A DNA stretch of 64,000 nucleotides from positions 186,001-250,000 of the forward strand of contig NZ_BMTS01000005.1 in the NCBI RefSeq assembly GCF_014649795.1, written 5' to 3'. The position numbers and the translations under genes were made by a program. Of the stretch, positions 55,134 through 64,000 are shown piece by piece (position 1 is the first letter of the stretch; the number at the start of each line of letters is the position of its first letter). The notes under the pieces are model-generated. The model searched no databases, was not told the DNA's origin, and worked only from the letters and a program-made list of their open reading frames with translations. Source of the DNA: Streptomyces melanogenes (GTDB lineage Bacteria > Actinomycetota > Actinomycetes > Streptomycetales > Streptomycetaceae).

Positions 55134-57662
55134 TTACGCCCCGCGGAGCACCGCGCCCGTGCGCTCGGCGGCCAGGGCCACCGCAGCGTCGCGGGCGGCC
55201 GAGGCCTCCTCGACGGTCAGCGTGCGGTCGGCGGCGCGGAAGCGCAGCGCGTACGCCAGCGACTTCTTGCCCTCGCCGATCTGCTCACCGGTGTAGACGT
55301 CGAACAGCCGGATGGACTCCAGGAGTTCACCGGCGCCGCCGCGCAGGAAGTACTCGACGACGGCGGAGGGGACCTCCGTGTCGACGACCAGCGCCACGTC
55401 CTGGGTGGCCACCGGGAAGGTGGAGATGCGCGGCGCCTGGAGGGCGCCCTCTCCGGCCTTCGCCAGCAGGTCCAGGTCGAGCTCCATGGCGCAGGTGCGC
55501 TCGGGCAGGCTCAGCGCCTTGACCACACGCGGGTGCAGCTCGCCCGCGTGGCCGATCACCACGATCTCGCTGTCGACGACGACGGCGAGCTCGGCGCACC
55601 GGCCCGGGTGCCACGGCCCGTACTGGCCCTGCTGGACGATGAGTTCGGCACCGGCCTCGGCGGCCAGGGTCCGGGCGGCCTCGACCGCGTCGGCCCAGTC
55701 CGCCGGGCGGCCCTTGCCCCACCAGCCGGCCTGCTCGCGCGCACCGGCGAGGACGACGGCCGCGTGCCGGGGCTGCGCGGGCAGCACGGCGTCGAGCGCG
55801 GCGATCTCCTCGTCGGTGGGGCGGCGGTCGACGGGCAGCTGGACGGCGACGCCCTGCTGCTTGCCCGGCTGGAAGACCAGGCCGGTCTCGAAGAGCGCCA
55901 GGTCGTGGCTGCCGCGGCCGTCGTTGCGGCGCAGCGCGGTGAGCAGCCCCGGCAGCAGCGTGGTGCGCAGCGCCGGCTCCTCGTCGTTGAGCGGGTTGAC
56001 CAGCTTCACGACGCGGCGGGCCGGGTCGCCGGCCTCCAGGCCCAGCTGGTCGAAGACCTGCTCGGAGACGAACGGGTAGTTCAGCGCCTCGACGTAACCG
56101 GCGCCCGCGAGCGCGCGGCCCGCGCGGCGGTGCAGCCGCTGCCGCTCGGTCAGCCCGCGCCCGGCCGGGGGCCTGGGCAGCGTGGAGGGCAGGTTCTCGT
56201 ACCCCTCGAGCCGGATGACCTCTTCGGCGAGGTCGTTCTGCTCGGTGAGGTCGGGGCGCCACGAGGGCACGGTGACGACGAGCTCGTCCTGCCCGTAGAC
56301 GTCGCAGCCGATCTCCTGGAGGCGGCGCACGACGGTCTCGCGGCCGTAGTCGACGCCCGCCACCTTGTCCGGGTGGTCGGCGGCGACGGAGATGGTGCGC
56401 GGCGCAGAGGGCGCGATGACCTCGGTGACACCGGCCTCGGCGGTGCCGCCCGCGAGCAGCACCAGCAGGTCGACGGTCCGCTGGGCGGCCGCGGAGGCGG
56501 CCTGCGGGTCGACGCCGCGCTCGAAGCGCTTGGACGCCTCGGAGGACAGCTTGTGGCGGCGCGCGGTGCGGGCGATGGCGACCGGGTCGAAGTGCGCGGC
56601 TTCGATGACCACCTCGGTGGTGCCGGTGACCTGTCCGGTCTCCGGGTCGGTGACCGAGTCGGCGATCTCCGTGTTGGCGCCGCCCATCACACCGGCCAGG
56701 CCGATCGGGCCCCGGTTGTCGGTGATGACCAGGTCGGCGGCGTCCAGCTTGCGCTTGGCGCCGTCGAGGGTGGTGAGCACCTCGCCGGGCTCGGCGCGGC
56801 GGACCCCGATGGGGCCGTCGACGCGCGTGCGGTCGTAGGCGTGCAGCGGCTGGCCGAGCTCGATCATCACGTAGTTGGTGACGTCGACGGCGAGCGAGAT
56901 CGGCCGCATGCCGGCCTTCTGGAGGCGGCGCTGGAGCCAGATCGGCGAGCGGGCCTCGGGGTCGAGGCCGCCCACGGTGCGCGCGGTGAAGCGGTCGCAG
57001 CCGATCGGGTCGGCGATCTTCACCGGGTAGCCGTACGAGTTGGGCGCGGGCACGTCGAGCAGCGCCGGGTCGCGCAGCGGCAGGCCGTACGCGATGGCGG
57101 TCTCGCGGGCCACGCCGCGCATGGAGAGGCAGTCGCCGCGGTTGGCGGTGACGGCGATGTCCAGGACCTCGTCGACGAGCTCCAGGAGCTCGATGGCGTC
57201 GGTGCCGGCCTCGTGCTCGGGCGGCAGGACGATGATGCCGCCGCTGCCGTCGTCGCCCATGCCCAGCTCGTCGCCGGAGCAGATCATGCCGTGCGAGGTC
57301 TTGCCGTACGTCTGGCGGGCCGCGATGGCGAAGTCGCCGGGCAGCACGGCGCCGGGGAGCACCACGACGACCTTGTCGCCGACCTGGAAGTTGCGCGCGC
57401 CGCAGACGATCTCCTGCGGCTCGCCGGTGCCGTTGGCCGTGCCGACGTCGACCGTGCAGAAGCGGATGGGCTTCTTGAAGCCCTCCAGCTCCTCGATGGT
57501 CAGCACCTGGCCGACGACGAGGGGGCCCTTGAGGCCGGCGCCGAGCTGCTCGACGGTCTCGACCTCGAGGCCGGCGGAAACGAGCTTGGCCTGGACGTCA
57601 CGGCCGGTCTCCGTCGCCGGCAGGTCGACGTACTCCCGCAGCCAAGAAAGCGGGACCCGCAT
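55134..57662 (-). CDS. pheT: Phenylalanyl-tRNA synthetase beta subunit
   Basis: An 842-residue PheT. Domains in order are the N-terminal tRNA-binding OB fold (about 40-150), B3/B4 editing domain (about 210-370), B5 (about 400-475), the class II core-like region (about 480-700) and the C-terminal anticodon-binding FDX-ACB domain (about 748-842). [16 protein letters not shown] is the usual start. It forms an alpha2-beta2 enzyme with PheS. Its ATG overlaps the pheS stop by 1 nt (TGATG), so translation is coupled. Confidence 0.97.
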   Translation of the reverse strand: MRVPLSWLREYVDLPATETGRDVQAKLVSAGLEVETVEQLGAGLKGPLVVGQVLTIEELEGFKKPIRFCTVDVGTANGTGEPQEIVCGARNFQVGDKVVVVLPGAVLPGDFAIAARQTYGKTSHGMICSGDELGMGDDGSGGIIVLPPEHEAGTDAIELLELVDEVLDIAVTANRGDCLSMRGVARETAIAYGLPLRDPALLDVPAPNSYGYPVKIADPIGCDRFTARTVGGLDPEARSPIWLQRRLQKAGMRPISLAVDVTNYVMIELGQPLHAYDRTRVDGPIGVRRAEPGEVLTTLDGAKRKLDAADLVITDNRGPIGLAGVMGGANTEIADSVTDPETGQVTGTTEVVIEAAHFDPVAIARTARRHKLSSEASKRFERGVDPQAASAAAQRTVDLLVLLAGGTAEAGVTEVIAPSAPRTISVAADHPDKVAGVDYGRETVVRRLQEIGCDVYGQDELVVTVPSWRPDLTEQNDLAEEVIRLEGYENLPSTLPRPPAGRGLTERQRLHRRAGRALAGAGYVEALNYPFVSEQVFDQLGLEAGDPARRVVKLVNPLNDEEPALRTTLLPGLLTALRRNDGRGSHDLALFETGLVFQPGKQQGVAVQLPVDRRPTDEEIAALDAVLPAQPRHAAVVLAGAREQAGWWGKGRPADWADAVEAARTLAAEAGAELIVQQGQYGPWHPGRCAELAVVVDSEIVVIGHAGELHPRVVKALSLPERTCAMELDLDLLAKAGEGALQAPRISTFPVATQDVALVVDTEVPSAVVEYFLRGGAGELLESIRLFDVYTGEQIGEGKKSLAYALRFRAADRTLTVEEASAARDAAVALAAERTGAVLRGA

Positions 57663-58783
57663 CAGATCTCCATCCCGAACGGCCGGGTGAACCGGACGTC
57701 ACCCTCGACCATGTCTCGCATGTCTTCGACGTTGTGGCGGAACATCAGCAGGCGTTCGATGCCGAAGCCGAAGGCGAATCCGCTGTACTTCTCGGGGTCG
57801 ACGCCGCAGGCGACGAGCACCTTGGGGTTGACCATGCCGCAGCCGCCGAGCTCGATCCAGCCCTCGCTGGAGCAGGTGCGGCAGGGGCGGTCGGGGTTGC
57901 CGACGGACTCGCCGCGGCACACGTAGCAGACCATGTCCATCTCGGCGGACGGCTCGGTGAACGGGAAGAAGTTCGGCCGCAGCCGGGTCTTCATGTCCTG
58001 GCCGAAGAGCGACTGGACCATGTGGTCCAGGGTGCCCTTGAGGTCCGCCATGGTCAGGCCCTCGTCCACGGCGAGCAGCTCGACCTGGTTGAAGACCGGG
58101 GTGTGCGTGGCGTCCAGCTCGTCCGTGCGGTAGACCCGGCCGGGGCAGATCACGTAGACCGGCGGCTCGCGGTCGAGCAGCGAGCGGATCTGCACCGGGG
58201 AGGTGTGCGTGCGCAGCACCGTGCCCGAGTTCGCGCTGCCGTCGGCGGCCTGGACGAAGAAGGTGTCCGCCTCGCCGCGGGCCGGGTGGTCCGGGCCGAT
58301 GTTGAGCGCGTCGAAGTTGAACCACTCGGCCTCGACCTGCGGGCCCTCGGCGACCTCGTAGCCCATGGCCACGAAGATGTCCTCGATGCGCTCGGAGAGC
58401 GTGGTCAGCGGGTGGCGGGCGCCGGCCGGTACGCGGTCGTACGGCAGCGAGACGTCCACCGCCTCCTCGACCAGGACGCGCGCGTCGCGCTCGGCCTCCA
58501 GCTCGGCCTGGCGGGCGGCCAGTCCCTTGTTCACGGCGCCGCGGGCCATGCCCACGAGCTTGCCCGCCGCGGCCTTGGCCTGCGGCGGCAGGGCGCCGAT
58601 CTCGCGGTTGGCGAGCGACAGGGGCGAGGTGCCGCCGGCGTGCGCTGTCTTCGCGTGTGCGAGCGCTTCGAGGTCACCGGCCGCGGCGAAGGCGGCGAGC
58701 GCCTCGTCCCGCATGCGCTCGATCTCTTCCGGTTTCAGTGCCTCGACCTCAACAGGGTCGTACGACTTATTGGGTGCCGACAT
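57662..58783 (-). CDS. pheS: Phenylalanyl-tRNA synthetase alpha subunit
   Basis: A 373-residue class II synthetase subunit charging tRNA-Phe. An N-terminal coiled coil (about 10-90) is followed by the catalytic core: class II motif 2 [20 protein letters not shown] and motif 3 [25 protein letters not shown] and [16 protein letters not shown] form a Cys-rich insertion also known from actinobacterial PheS. The ATG at 58783 follows GGGAAGAG. The gene begins the pheST operon; no T-box was seen in its 154-bp upstream gap. Confidence 0.97.
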   Translation of the reverse strand: MSAPNKSYDPVEVEALKPEEIERMRDEALAAFAAAGDLEALAHAKTAHAGGTSPLSLANREIGALPPQAKAAAGKLVGMARGAVNKGLAARQAELEAERDARVLVEEAVDVSLPYDRVPAGARHPLTTLSERIEDIFVAMGYEVAEGPQVEAEWFNFDALNIGPDHPARGEADTFFVQAADGSANSGTVLRTHTSPVQIRSLLDREPPVYVICPGRVYRTDELDATHTPVFNQVELLAVDEGLTMADLKGTLDHMVQSLFGQDMKTRLRPNFFPFTEPSAEMDMVCYVCRGESVGNPDRPCRTCSSEGWIELGGCGMVNPKVLVACGVDPEKYSGFAFGFGIERLLMFRHNVEDMRDMVEGDVRFTRPFGMEI

Positions 58784-58937
58784 CTCTTCCCGTACTTCCG
58801 ATTGGCTTGGCTGGGGGTCCCGCCACCGCGACAGCGACTCGACCGCGCGAGCGCGACGACACGGACACAAACGCGCCAAAGGTCGAGTCTAACGGGGTGC
58901 GGGTACGCACATGCGCCCGTGGGCTGCCCGGCGGTCC

Positions 58938-60062
58938 TTACTGGAGGTAGGCCGGGGCGCCGACGGGCAGGATAAATCGGAACTCGGCGCCGCCGCCGGA
59001 GCCGCGGCCCACGGTGATGGTGCCGCCGTGCGCCTCGACGATGCCCTTGACGATGTAGAGGCCGAGGCCGGTGCCGCCGCGTTTGCTGCCCCGCCAGAAG
59101 CGGGTGAAGACACGGCCCATCGACTCCTCGGGGATGCCGGGGCCTTCGTCGCTCACGGTGACGGCCGTTCCCTTCTCGTCGTGCTCGTCGATGCGGACGG
59201 GCGCGGGTGCCACCTCGATGGTGACGGTTCCCGCGCCGTGGCGCACCGCGTTTTCCAGCAGGTTGCCCAGGACCTGGTCGATCTTGTCCGGATCCGCCCA
59301 CAGATCGGGCAGCGGGCGCTGGATGCGGACGAGGAAGCGGTCGGGGGCCTGCCCGGAGGCGACATGGGCCTGGATGTGGCGGCCGACGGCGGCCGCTATG
59401 TCCACCGGCTGGCGGCGCACCTCCAGACGGCCGGAGTCGATCCGGGAGATGTCGAGCAGCTCGGCGATGAGCCGGGTGACGCGGTTGGCGTCGGCGTCGA
59501 CGGTCTCCAGCATCAGCCGCTTCTGGTCGTCCGTGAACCGCTCCCACTTGGCGAGCAGCGTGGCGGTGAACCCCTTGACCGAGGTCAGCGGCGAGCGCAG
59601 TTCGTGGGCGACGGTGGCGATCAGCTCGGCGTGGCTGCGCTCGGTGCGCCGCCGGGCCTCGGTCGAGCGCAGGCTCACCACGACCCGGCGCACCGGGCCC
59701 GTGGGGTGCTCGCGCACGTACCGCGCGGAGACCAGCACCTCGCGCCCGCCCGGCAGCAGCAGATTGCGCTCGGGCTGGCCGACGCGGATGGCGAGGCCGC
59801 CGTACGGGTCGGTCAGCTGCCACCAGCGGCGGCCCTTGAGGTCTTCGAGGGGCAGGGCGCGCTCCAGCTCCACGCCGAGCGCGTCGTGCTGGGAGACGGC
59901 GGTGATGCGGGCGGCGGCCGCGTTGAAGCAGATGACCCGGCCCTTCTCGTCGGCGACGACGAGACCGTCGGGCAGGTCCTCGGGGTCTATCCCCAGGGCG
60001 TCCGGTCCACCGGCAGGGCGCACCAGGGCATTGTCACCGATGGTCCTCACGCCGACAGCCAT
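58938..60062 (-). CDS. Cytoplasmic PAS-domain sensor histidine kinase (orphan)
   Basis: A 374-residue kinase without a membrane span. A PAS domain (about 25-130) starts at LPDGLVVADEKGRVICFNAA. HisKA follows with IATVAHELRSPLTSVKGF near 149-166 (phospho-His in HELRSP), then the ATPase domain with DKIDQVLGNLLENAVRHGAG, DEGPGIPEES and GGTGLGLYIVKGI. No regulator gene is adjacent, so it is an orphan sensor. PAS suggests sensing of redox, oxygen or a small molecule. It starts with an ATG at 60062. Confidence 0.92.
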   Translation of the reverse strand: MAVGVRTIGDNALVRPAGGPDALGIDPEDLPDGLVVADEKGRVICFNAAAARITAVSQHDALGVELERALPLEDLKGRRWWQLTDPYGGLAIRVGQPERNLLLPGGREVLVSARYVREHPTGPVRRVVVSLRSTEARRRTERSHAELIATVAHELRSPLTSVKGFTATLLAKWERFTDDQKRLMLETVDADANRVTRLIAELLDISRIDSGRLEVRRQPVDIAAAVGRHIQAHVASGQAPDRFLVRIQRPLPDLWADPDKIDQVLGNLLENAVRHGAGTVTIEVAPAPVRIDEHDEKGTAVTVSDEGPGIPEESMGRVFTRFWRGSKRGGTGLGLYIVKGIVEAHGGTITVGRGSGGGAEFRFILPVGAPAYLQ

Positions 60063-60144
60063 CCCCGTATCCCACCTCTCCGAAGCACACAGTGGGCCCC
60101 CGAGCCCGTCACACTACTAGCTGGAGGTGACGGTGCGGACCCCC

Positions 60145-60981
<837 letters not shown>

Positions 60982-61043
60982 GGGGTTCTCTCTACGAGGG
61001 GGCGGGGGCCCTGAAGAAGCGGATGCCGCGCAGCGGCATTTGA

Positions 61044-61085
61044 GGGGCGCGGGGAACTGCGCGAGCAACCCACCACAGCCCGCGG
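61044..61085 (+). repeat. 42-bp dispersed repeat, copy upstream of the SpoU gene
   Basis: It starts GGGGCGCGGGGAACTGCGCG and ends GCCCGCGG. The first 20 bp match the unit exactly, and the last half is diverged. It sits in the gap between the SpoU gene and rplT. Confidence 0.85.
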
Positions 61086-61115
61086 ACGAACGGGGCCGGG
61101 GCCACCGGAACGCAC

Positions 61116-61144
61116 GGACCCGCAGGCCGATGGCCTGCGGGTCC
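61116..61144 (-). terminator. Terminator of the infC-rpmI-rplT operon
   Basis: A perfect 13-bp stem (GGACCCGCAGGCC and complement) with a GAT loop, 27 bp after the rplT stop codon. Confidence 0.85.
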
Positions 61145-61171
61145 GGTCCGGCTCAACAAGCCGTCAGGCGC

Positions 61172-61555
61172 TTACGCGGCCTTCGGGGCGTTGACGTCGC
61201 TCGGCAGCGCCTTCTGGGCCACCTCGACGAGCGCGGCGAACGCGTTGGCGTCGTTGACCGCGAGCTCGGCCAGGATCTTGCGGTCCACCTCGATGTTGGC
61301 GGCCTTCAGACCCTGGATGAGGCGGTTGTACGTCATGCCGTTCTGGCGGGCAGCGGCGTTGATGCGCTGGATCCACAGCTGACGGAAGTCGCCCTTGCGC
61401 TTCTTGCGGTCGTTGTAGTTGTAGACCAGCGAGTGGGTGACCTGCTCCTTGGCCTTGCGGTACAGGCGCGAACGCTGACCGCGGTAGCCGGAGGCCGCCT
61501 CGAGGATCGCCCGGCGCTTCTTGTGGGCGTTGACTGCCCGCTTGACGCGTGCCAC
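61172..61555 (-). CDS. rplT: Ribosomal protein L20
   Basis: A 127-residue bL20. It begins [19 protein letters not shown] (about 2-20) and has [20 protein letters not shown] near 59-78. It is a 23S rRNA-binding assembly protein, and in many bacteria also a repressor of its own operon. The GTG at 61555 has GGAG 8 nt upstream. The rplT start is 105 bp after rpmI, and the gap holds a hairpin. Confidence 0.97.
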   Translation of the reverse strand: MARVKRAVNAHKKRRAILEAASGYRGQRSRLYRKAKEQVTHSLVYNYNDRKKRKGDFRQLWIQRINAAARQNGMTYNRLIQGLKAANIEVDRKILAELAVNDANAFAALVEVAQKALPSDVNAPKAA

Positions 61556-61630
61556 TTGTTAACTCCTTGTAGCGGGGCCGTGGTGCGTATTCACACGGCC
61601 CGAATTCGAATAGGTCCCGGTCTCGACGTC

Positions 61631-61653
61631 CCGCCTCCGGTCACCGGAGGCGG
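61631..61653 (-). other. Hairpin between rpmI and rplT
   Basis: A perfect 10-bp stem (CCGCCTCCGG and complement) with a TCA loop, beginning 8 bp after the rpmI stop codon. It might be an intraoperonic attenuator, a processing site or a binding site for L20; the sequence does not tell. Confidence 0.55.
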
Positions 61654-61660
61654 AGGAACG

Positions 61661-61855
61661 TCACTTGCCGAGAAGCTTCTTGATCTTCTTGGCGTCGCCC
61701 GGGGCCATCTCGGCGTTGCCGGTGAGGCGACGCGTCAGCTTGGACGACTTGTGCTCGAGCAGGTGGCGCTTGCCGGCACGCTCACGGAGCACCTTGCCGG
61801 AGCCGGTGATCTTGAAGCGCTTGCTGGCACCGCTGTGCGACTTGTTCTTCGGCAT
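61661..61855 (-). CDS. rpmI: Ribosomal protein L35
   Basis: A 64-residue bL35, highly basic: [20 protein letters not shown] at the start and [18 protein letters not shown] at the end. The ATG at 61855 has GGAG 11 nt upstream. It is the middle gene of infC-rpmI-rplT. Confidence 0.97.
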   Translation of the reverse strand: MPKNKSHSGASKRFKITGSGKVLRERAGKRHLLEHKSSKLTRRLTGNAEMAPGDAKKIKKLLGK

Positions 61856-61955
61856 AGCGCCGTTATCTCCTCGTCAGTGGCGCCCCCAGCCGGTCCGGGG
61901 ACCGGCGCGCGGGAGCGTCATATGTATCGGTTGTCCTGGGCTGGCTGCCCGGGAA

Positions 61956-62603
61956 TCAGGCCTCGGCAGGTTCCTCGGCCGACGCCTCGACGACGGGCTC
62001 CTCGACGGAGCCGTCCTCGGCGGCGGGCTGACCCTGACGCTCCGCCTTGCGGGCGGCCTGCGCCTCGCGGGCTTCGGCCATCGCCTCGGTCTTCTTCTTG
62101 TGCGGACCGAGGACCATGATCATGTTCCGGCCGTCCTGCTTCGGGTTCGACTCGACGAAACCGAGGTCCTGGACGTCCTCCGCGAGACGCTGCAGCAGTC
62201 GGTAGCCGAGCTCCGGCCGGGACTGCTCGCGACCACGGAACATGATCGTGATCTTGACCTTGTCGCCCTGCTTGAGGAACCGGACGACGTGACCCTTCTT
62301 GGTGTCATAGTCGTGCGGGTCGATCTTCGGCCGGAGCTTCATCTCCTTGATGACCGTGTGCGCCTGGTTCTTGCGCGCCTCACGGGCCTTCATGGCCGAC
62401 TCGTACTTGAACTTCCCGTAGTCCATGAGCTTGCACACGGGCGGACGGGCGTTCGCCGCGACCTCGACCAGGTCCAGGTCGTACTCCTGTGCGAGCTCCA
62501 GGGCCTTGGCAAGCGGAACAATCCCGACCTGCTCGCCGCTGGGACCGACAAGTCGCACTTCGGGAACGCGAATCCGGTCGTTGATGCGGGGCTCGGCGCT
62601 GAT
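61956..62603 (-). CDS. infC: Translation initiation factor IF-3 with ATC start codon
   Basis: A 215-residue IF-3. The N-terminal domain begins [20 protein letters not shown], the linker follows, and the C-terminal domain holds [20 protein letters not shown] and [15 protein letters not shown]. The tail is Glu/Ala-rich and typical of actinobacteria. No ATG, GTG or TTG fits: the frame's conserved sequence begins at an ATC at 62601-62603, preceded by GAGGAGG with 4 nt spacing. IF-3 rejects non-standard start codons, so such a start allows self-limitation, as for ATT in E. coli infC. The 5' end of the gene depends on this reading. Confidence 0.93.
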   Translation of the reverse strand: MSAEPRINDRIRVPEVRLVGPSGEQVGIVPLAKALELAQEYDLDLVEVAANARPPVCKLMDYGKFKYESAMKAREARKNQAHTVIKEMKLRPKIDPHDYDTKKGHVVRFLKQGDKVKITIMFRGREQSRPELGYRLLQRLAEDVQDLGFVESNPKQDGRNMIMVLGPHKKKTEAMAEAREAQAARKAERQGQPAAEDGSVEEPVVEASAEEPAEA

Positions 62604-62902
62604 GGATCCTCCTCGGTAGCACCACACGCCTGTCCGGCAGACAGCCGCGTATGTCTTCACTCGGACCAACCGCCGTGGCACATGAAAAATGCCCCGTCGG
62701 GACACAGGCGGGGCTCCATGGACAACCGGAGCACCGCCGCGGTCAACCGCGGGGCGCACATCGGACGGCTCCATCGTCCGTACGGAACGATGGCGGCCGT
62801 CTGACCGGATGACCCGCCGCCCCGGAGGGCAGTCAGGTGGGAGATCGGAGCCTCCACTTGTGGGCCGGGCACATGGGAGTGCCTGGCCGGTCGTTACACA
62901 AG
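62604..62902 (-). promoter_or_regulatory. Long structured 5' leader of infC
   Basis: The promoter at 62903-62932 puts the RNA start near 62896, giving a leader of about 290 nt. On the minus strand it contains a possible 13-codon upstream ORF ([13 protein letters not shown]), a hairpin CCATCG...CGATGG near 62775-62797, a hairpin CCGCGG-TTGA-CCGCGG (62737-62752), then the terminator-like hairpin at 62684-62714. The plus-strand gene at 62968 begins beyond it. Confidence 0.6.
62684..62714 (-). terminator. Terminator-like hairpin (possible attenuator) in the infC leader
   Basis: Minus strand: GCCCCG, a 12-nt loop, CGGGGC, then ATTTTT. It ends 81 nt before the infC start, inside the leader. A U-rich tract directly after a GC stem is rare in this genome, which makes a real terminator more likely. 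Confidence 0.65.
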
Positions 62903-62932
62903 GTTAGCAGCACCCGGGCACGGGGGCCAATC
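62903..62932 (-). promoter_or_regulatory. infC operon promoter
   Basis: TTGGCC and TAACCT are 18 bp apart on the minus strand, resembling a vegetative promoter. It lies about 300 bp before infC, back-to-back with the DUF1844 gene. Confidence 0.6.
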
Positions 62933-62967
62933 GTGTGCACAACACCGCAGCGCCTATCGTGTGGGGC

Positions 62968-63333
62968 ATGAGTGAGACCTCCCCCCAGTCCTCCGGGACC
63001 ACCGACTTCGACACCATGACCCGCGACATCGCGGAGGTCCCGGCCGTCGAGGTGATCGTCACGGTCGCCGTGAACCTGATGAGCGCCGCCGCGGTCAAGC
63101 TCGGACTGACGGAGGAGGGCGACGAGCACAAGGACCTGGACGAGGCCCGCAAGCTCGTGCACGCGCTGGCCGGTCTGCTCGACGCCAGCACCACCGAGAT
63201 CAGCTCGTTCCACGCCGCCCCGCTGCGCGACGGCCTCAAGTCCCTCCAGCTCGCCTTCCGCGAGGCGTCGGTCGTCCCGGACGAGCCGGGCCAGGGCCCG
63301 GGCGAGAAGTACACGGGCCCGGTGTACGGCTAG
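62968..63333 (+). CDS. DUF1844 family protein
   Basis: A 121-residue all-helical protein of the DUF1844 family, usually located next to infC in actinobacteria. Its conserved stretch is VIVTVAVNLMSAAAVKLGLT, with LDEARKLVHALAGLLDASTT following. Its function is unknown. TATCGT lies exactly 7 nt before the ATG and no ribosome binding site is visible, so a leaderless mRNA is likely. It is divergent from infC. Confidence 0.9.
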   Translation: MSETSPQSSGTTDFDTMTRDIAEVPAVEVIVTVAVNLMSAAAVKLGLTEEGDEHKDLDEARKLVHALAGLLDASTTEISSFHAAPLRDGLKSLQLAFREASVVPDEPGQGPGEKYTGPVYG

Positions 63334-63359
63334 TCGCCGCTCCTCCACCCGTACGAAGC

Positions 63360-63390
63360 GAAGCGCCTCCGGACGAACCGGGGGCGCTTC
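63360..63390. terminator. Terminator between DUF1844 and the SseB gene
   Basis: GAAGCGCC(T)CCGG and CCGGGGGCGCTTC pair with one wobble around an ACGAA loop, between two convergent genes. TTC follows on the plus strand. Confidence 0.75.
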
Positions 63391-63412
63391 TTCATGCCTG
63401 GCCCGTACACGC

Positions 63413-64000
63413 TCAGCGCGTGAACAGGGGCTCGTTGGGCTGCGGGGCCGCGGCCGGGAGCAGGGCCAGGTCGAGGCCCTGGACGAGCCGGGCGCGCAGC
63501 ACCTCGTCGGCGGCGAGCAGCTCGACGACCCGGCGGGCGGCGTCGGCCGGCACCGCGCCCTCGGCGAGGACCAGGGCGAGCGTGCCGTCGGCGCTGCCGG
63601 GGCCGAGGTGGGCGCGCAGGACGGCCGGTTCGGCGGCGACCGCCGTGCGCACGGCCTCGATGACCGCCGGGTCGTCGAGCGGGTCCGCGCTGGTGCGCCC
63701 CTCGGCGAGGGCGAGCAGCGCGCCGCCCTTCAGTTCGTACGCGACGGGCCCCGCCAGATCGAGGACGACCGTGTCGGCCCGCTCGTGCGCGGCGGCCTGG
63801 AGCGCCTGGTGCAGCGGTACGGCGACGGGCCGGGCCTCCGGGTCCCACAGCGCGAGCGAGGCGAGCGAGGTGAAGGCGGGCAGCGCCTTGCGGTCGCCCG
63901 CGGTGAGGGTGGGGACGGCCATGTCGCTGGTCTTCTCGCGGCGAAGCCCGTTCTCGTCGGTCTCCACCTCGCCGAGCACGGCGACGACGGGGACGAGCAG
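63413..64000 (-). CDS. SseB-family protein, 5' end outside the window
   Basis: The reading frame covers the C-terminal 195 residues of an SseB-like protein and continues past the end of the window, so its start is not visible. VLGEVETDENGLRREKTSDM, FTSLASLALWDPEARPVAV and AADTVVLDLAGP-like sequence (ADTVVLDLAGPVAYEL) match the SseB domain, here in an actinobacterial form. SseB members have varied roles and this one is unassigned. The visible C-terminus ends LPAAAPQPNEPLFTR. Confidence 0.85.
   Translation of the reverse strand: MLVPVVAVLGEVETDENGLRREKTSDMAVPTLTAGDRKALPAFTSLASLALWDPEARPVAVPLHQALQAAAHERADTVVLDLAGPVAYELKGGALLALAEGRTSADPLDDPAVIEAVRTAVAAEPAVLRAHLGPGSADGTLALVLAEGAVPADAARRVVELLAADEVLRARLVQGLDLALLPAAAPQPNEPLFTR

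Overview
The window is chromosomal DNA from a Streptomyces-type actinomycete. The evidence is very high G+C with strongly GC-biased third codon positions, frequent GTG starts and one TTG start, a clear ssgB gene (a cell-division gene found only in sporulating actinomycetes), an NsdA-like TPR regulator, an expanded tRNA-Val set, and a backbone order familiar from Streptomyces: ssgB, tRNAs and pabBC, cobalamin genes, metNIQ, arg genes, pheST, then rplT-rpmI-infC. I see no prophage, insertion sequence, CRISPR array or biosynthetic gene cluster. Gene content is almost entirely core genome. | Layout. 1-5.2 kb: a DEDDh exonuclease, two identical tRNA-Val(CAC) genes flanking an SRPBCC gene, ssgB, a CGNR zinc-finger regulator, a 59-residue membrane protein behind an unusual repeat-rich upstream region, and a DsbA-like protein. 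5.2-8.6 kb: a tandem GNAT protein, pabC-pabB for folate, and a five-tRNA cluster (Gly, Cys, Val x3). 8.7-13.4 kb: a zinc-ribbon protein, an APH-like kinase, small unknowns, a Ser/Thr kinase and a SpoU methyltransferase. 13.4-19.9 kb: cobalamin genes (a CysG/CobA-like enzyme, a BluB-CobT fusion with a very long disordered N-terminus, and cobL). 20-24 kb: a RimJ-like acetyltransferase and the metN-metI-metQ methionine importer. 24-31 kb: small membrane proteins, GNAT, a short sigma factor, a glycerophosphodiesterase, a PlsC-like acyltransferase, a TetR/MFS efflux pair with a perfect operator, and DinB. 31-40.6 kb: signal peptidase I, argH, argG, an L,D-transpeptidase-like protein, and the arginine operon transcribed argC-argJ-argB-argD-argR with overlapping ends and ARG boxes at both promoters. 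40.7-55 kb: a two-component system, a membrane acyltransferase plus hydrolase, a sugar acetyltransferase, a degenerate histidine-phosphatase homologue, a divergent MocR/EamA pair, a GHL10-type hydrolase, 3-hydroxyacyl-CoA dehydrogenase, Nudix, the NsdA-like regulator and a SpoIIE-type phosphatase. 55-62.6 kb: pheS-pheT, a PAS histidine kinase, a SpoU methyltransferase and infC-rpmI-rplT. The end holds a DUF1844 gene and an SseB-family gene cut by the window edge. | How parts work together. pabB and pabC make p-aminobenzoate. The cobalamin genes cover precorrin-2 formation and its NAD-dependent oxidation, the C5/C15 methylation step, and making and activating the lower ligand. ArgR, the last gene of argCJBDR, probably represses its own operon and argG through the ARG boxes. 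The infC mRNA appears to start about 290 nt before an ATC start codon and contains a terminator-like hairpin. | Cross-cutting observations. (1) A 42-bp repeat, GGGGCGCGGGGAACTGCGCG at one end and CCGCAG at the other, occurs at six loci, once in frame inside a coding sequence and once as half of a 119-bp near-palindrome. (2) At least eight genes have a -10-like hexamer 6-8 nt before the start codon, which suggests leaderless mRNAs. (3) The region at 3.8-4.0 kb combines a CebR-like palindrome with an iteron-like array of GGAATTC repeats. No wholly new multi-gene system stood out.
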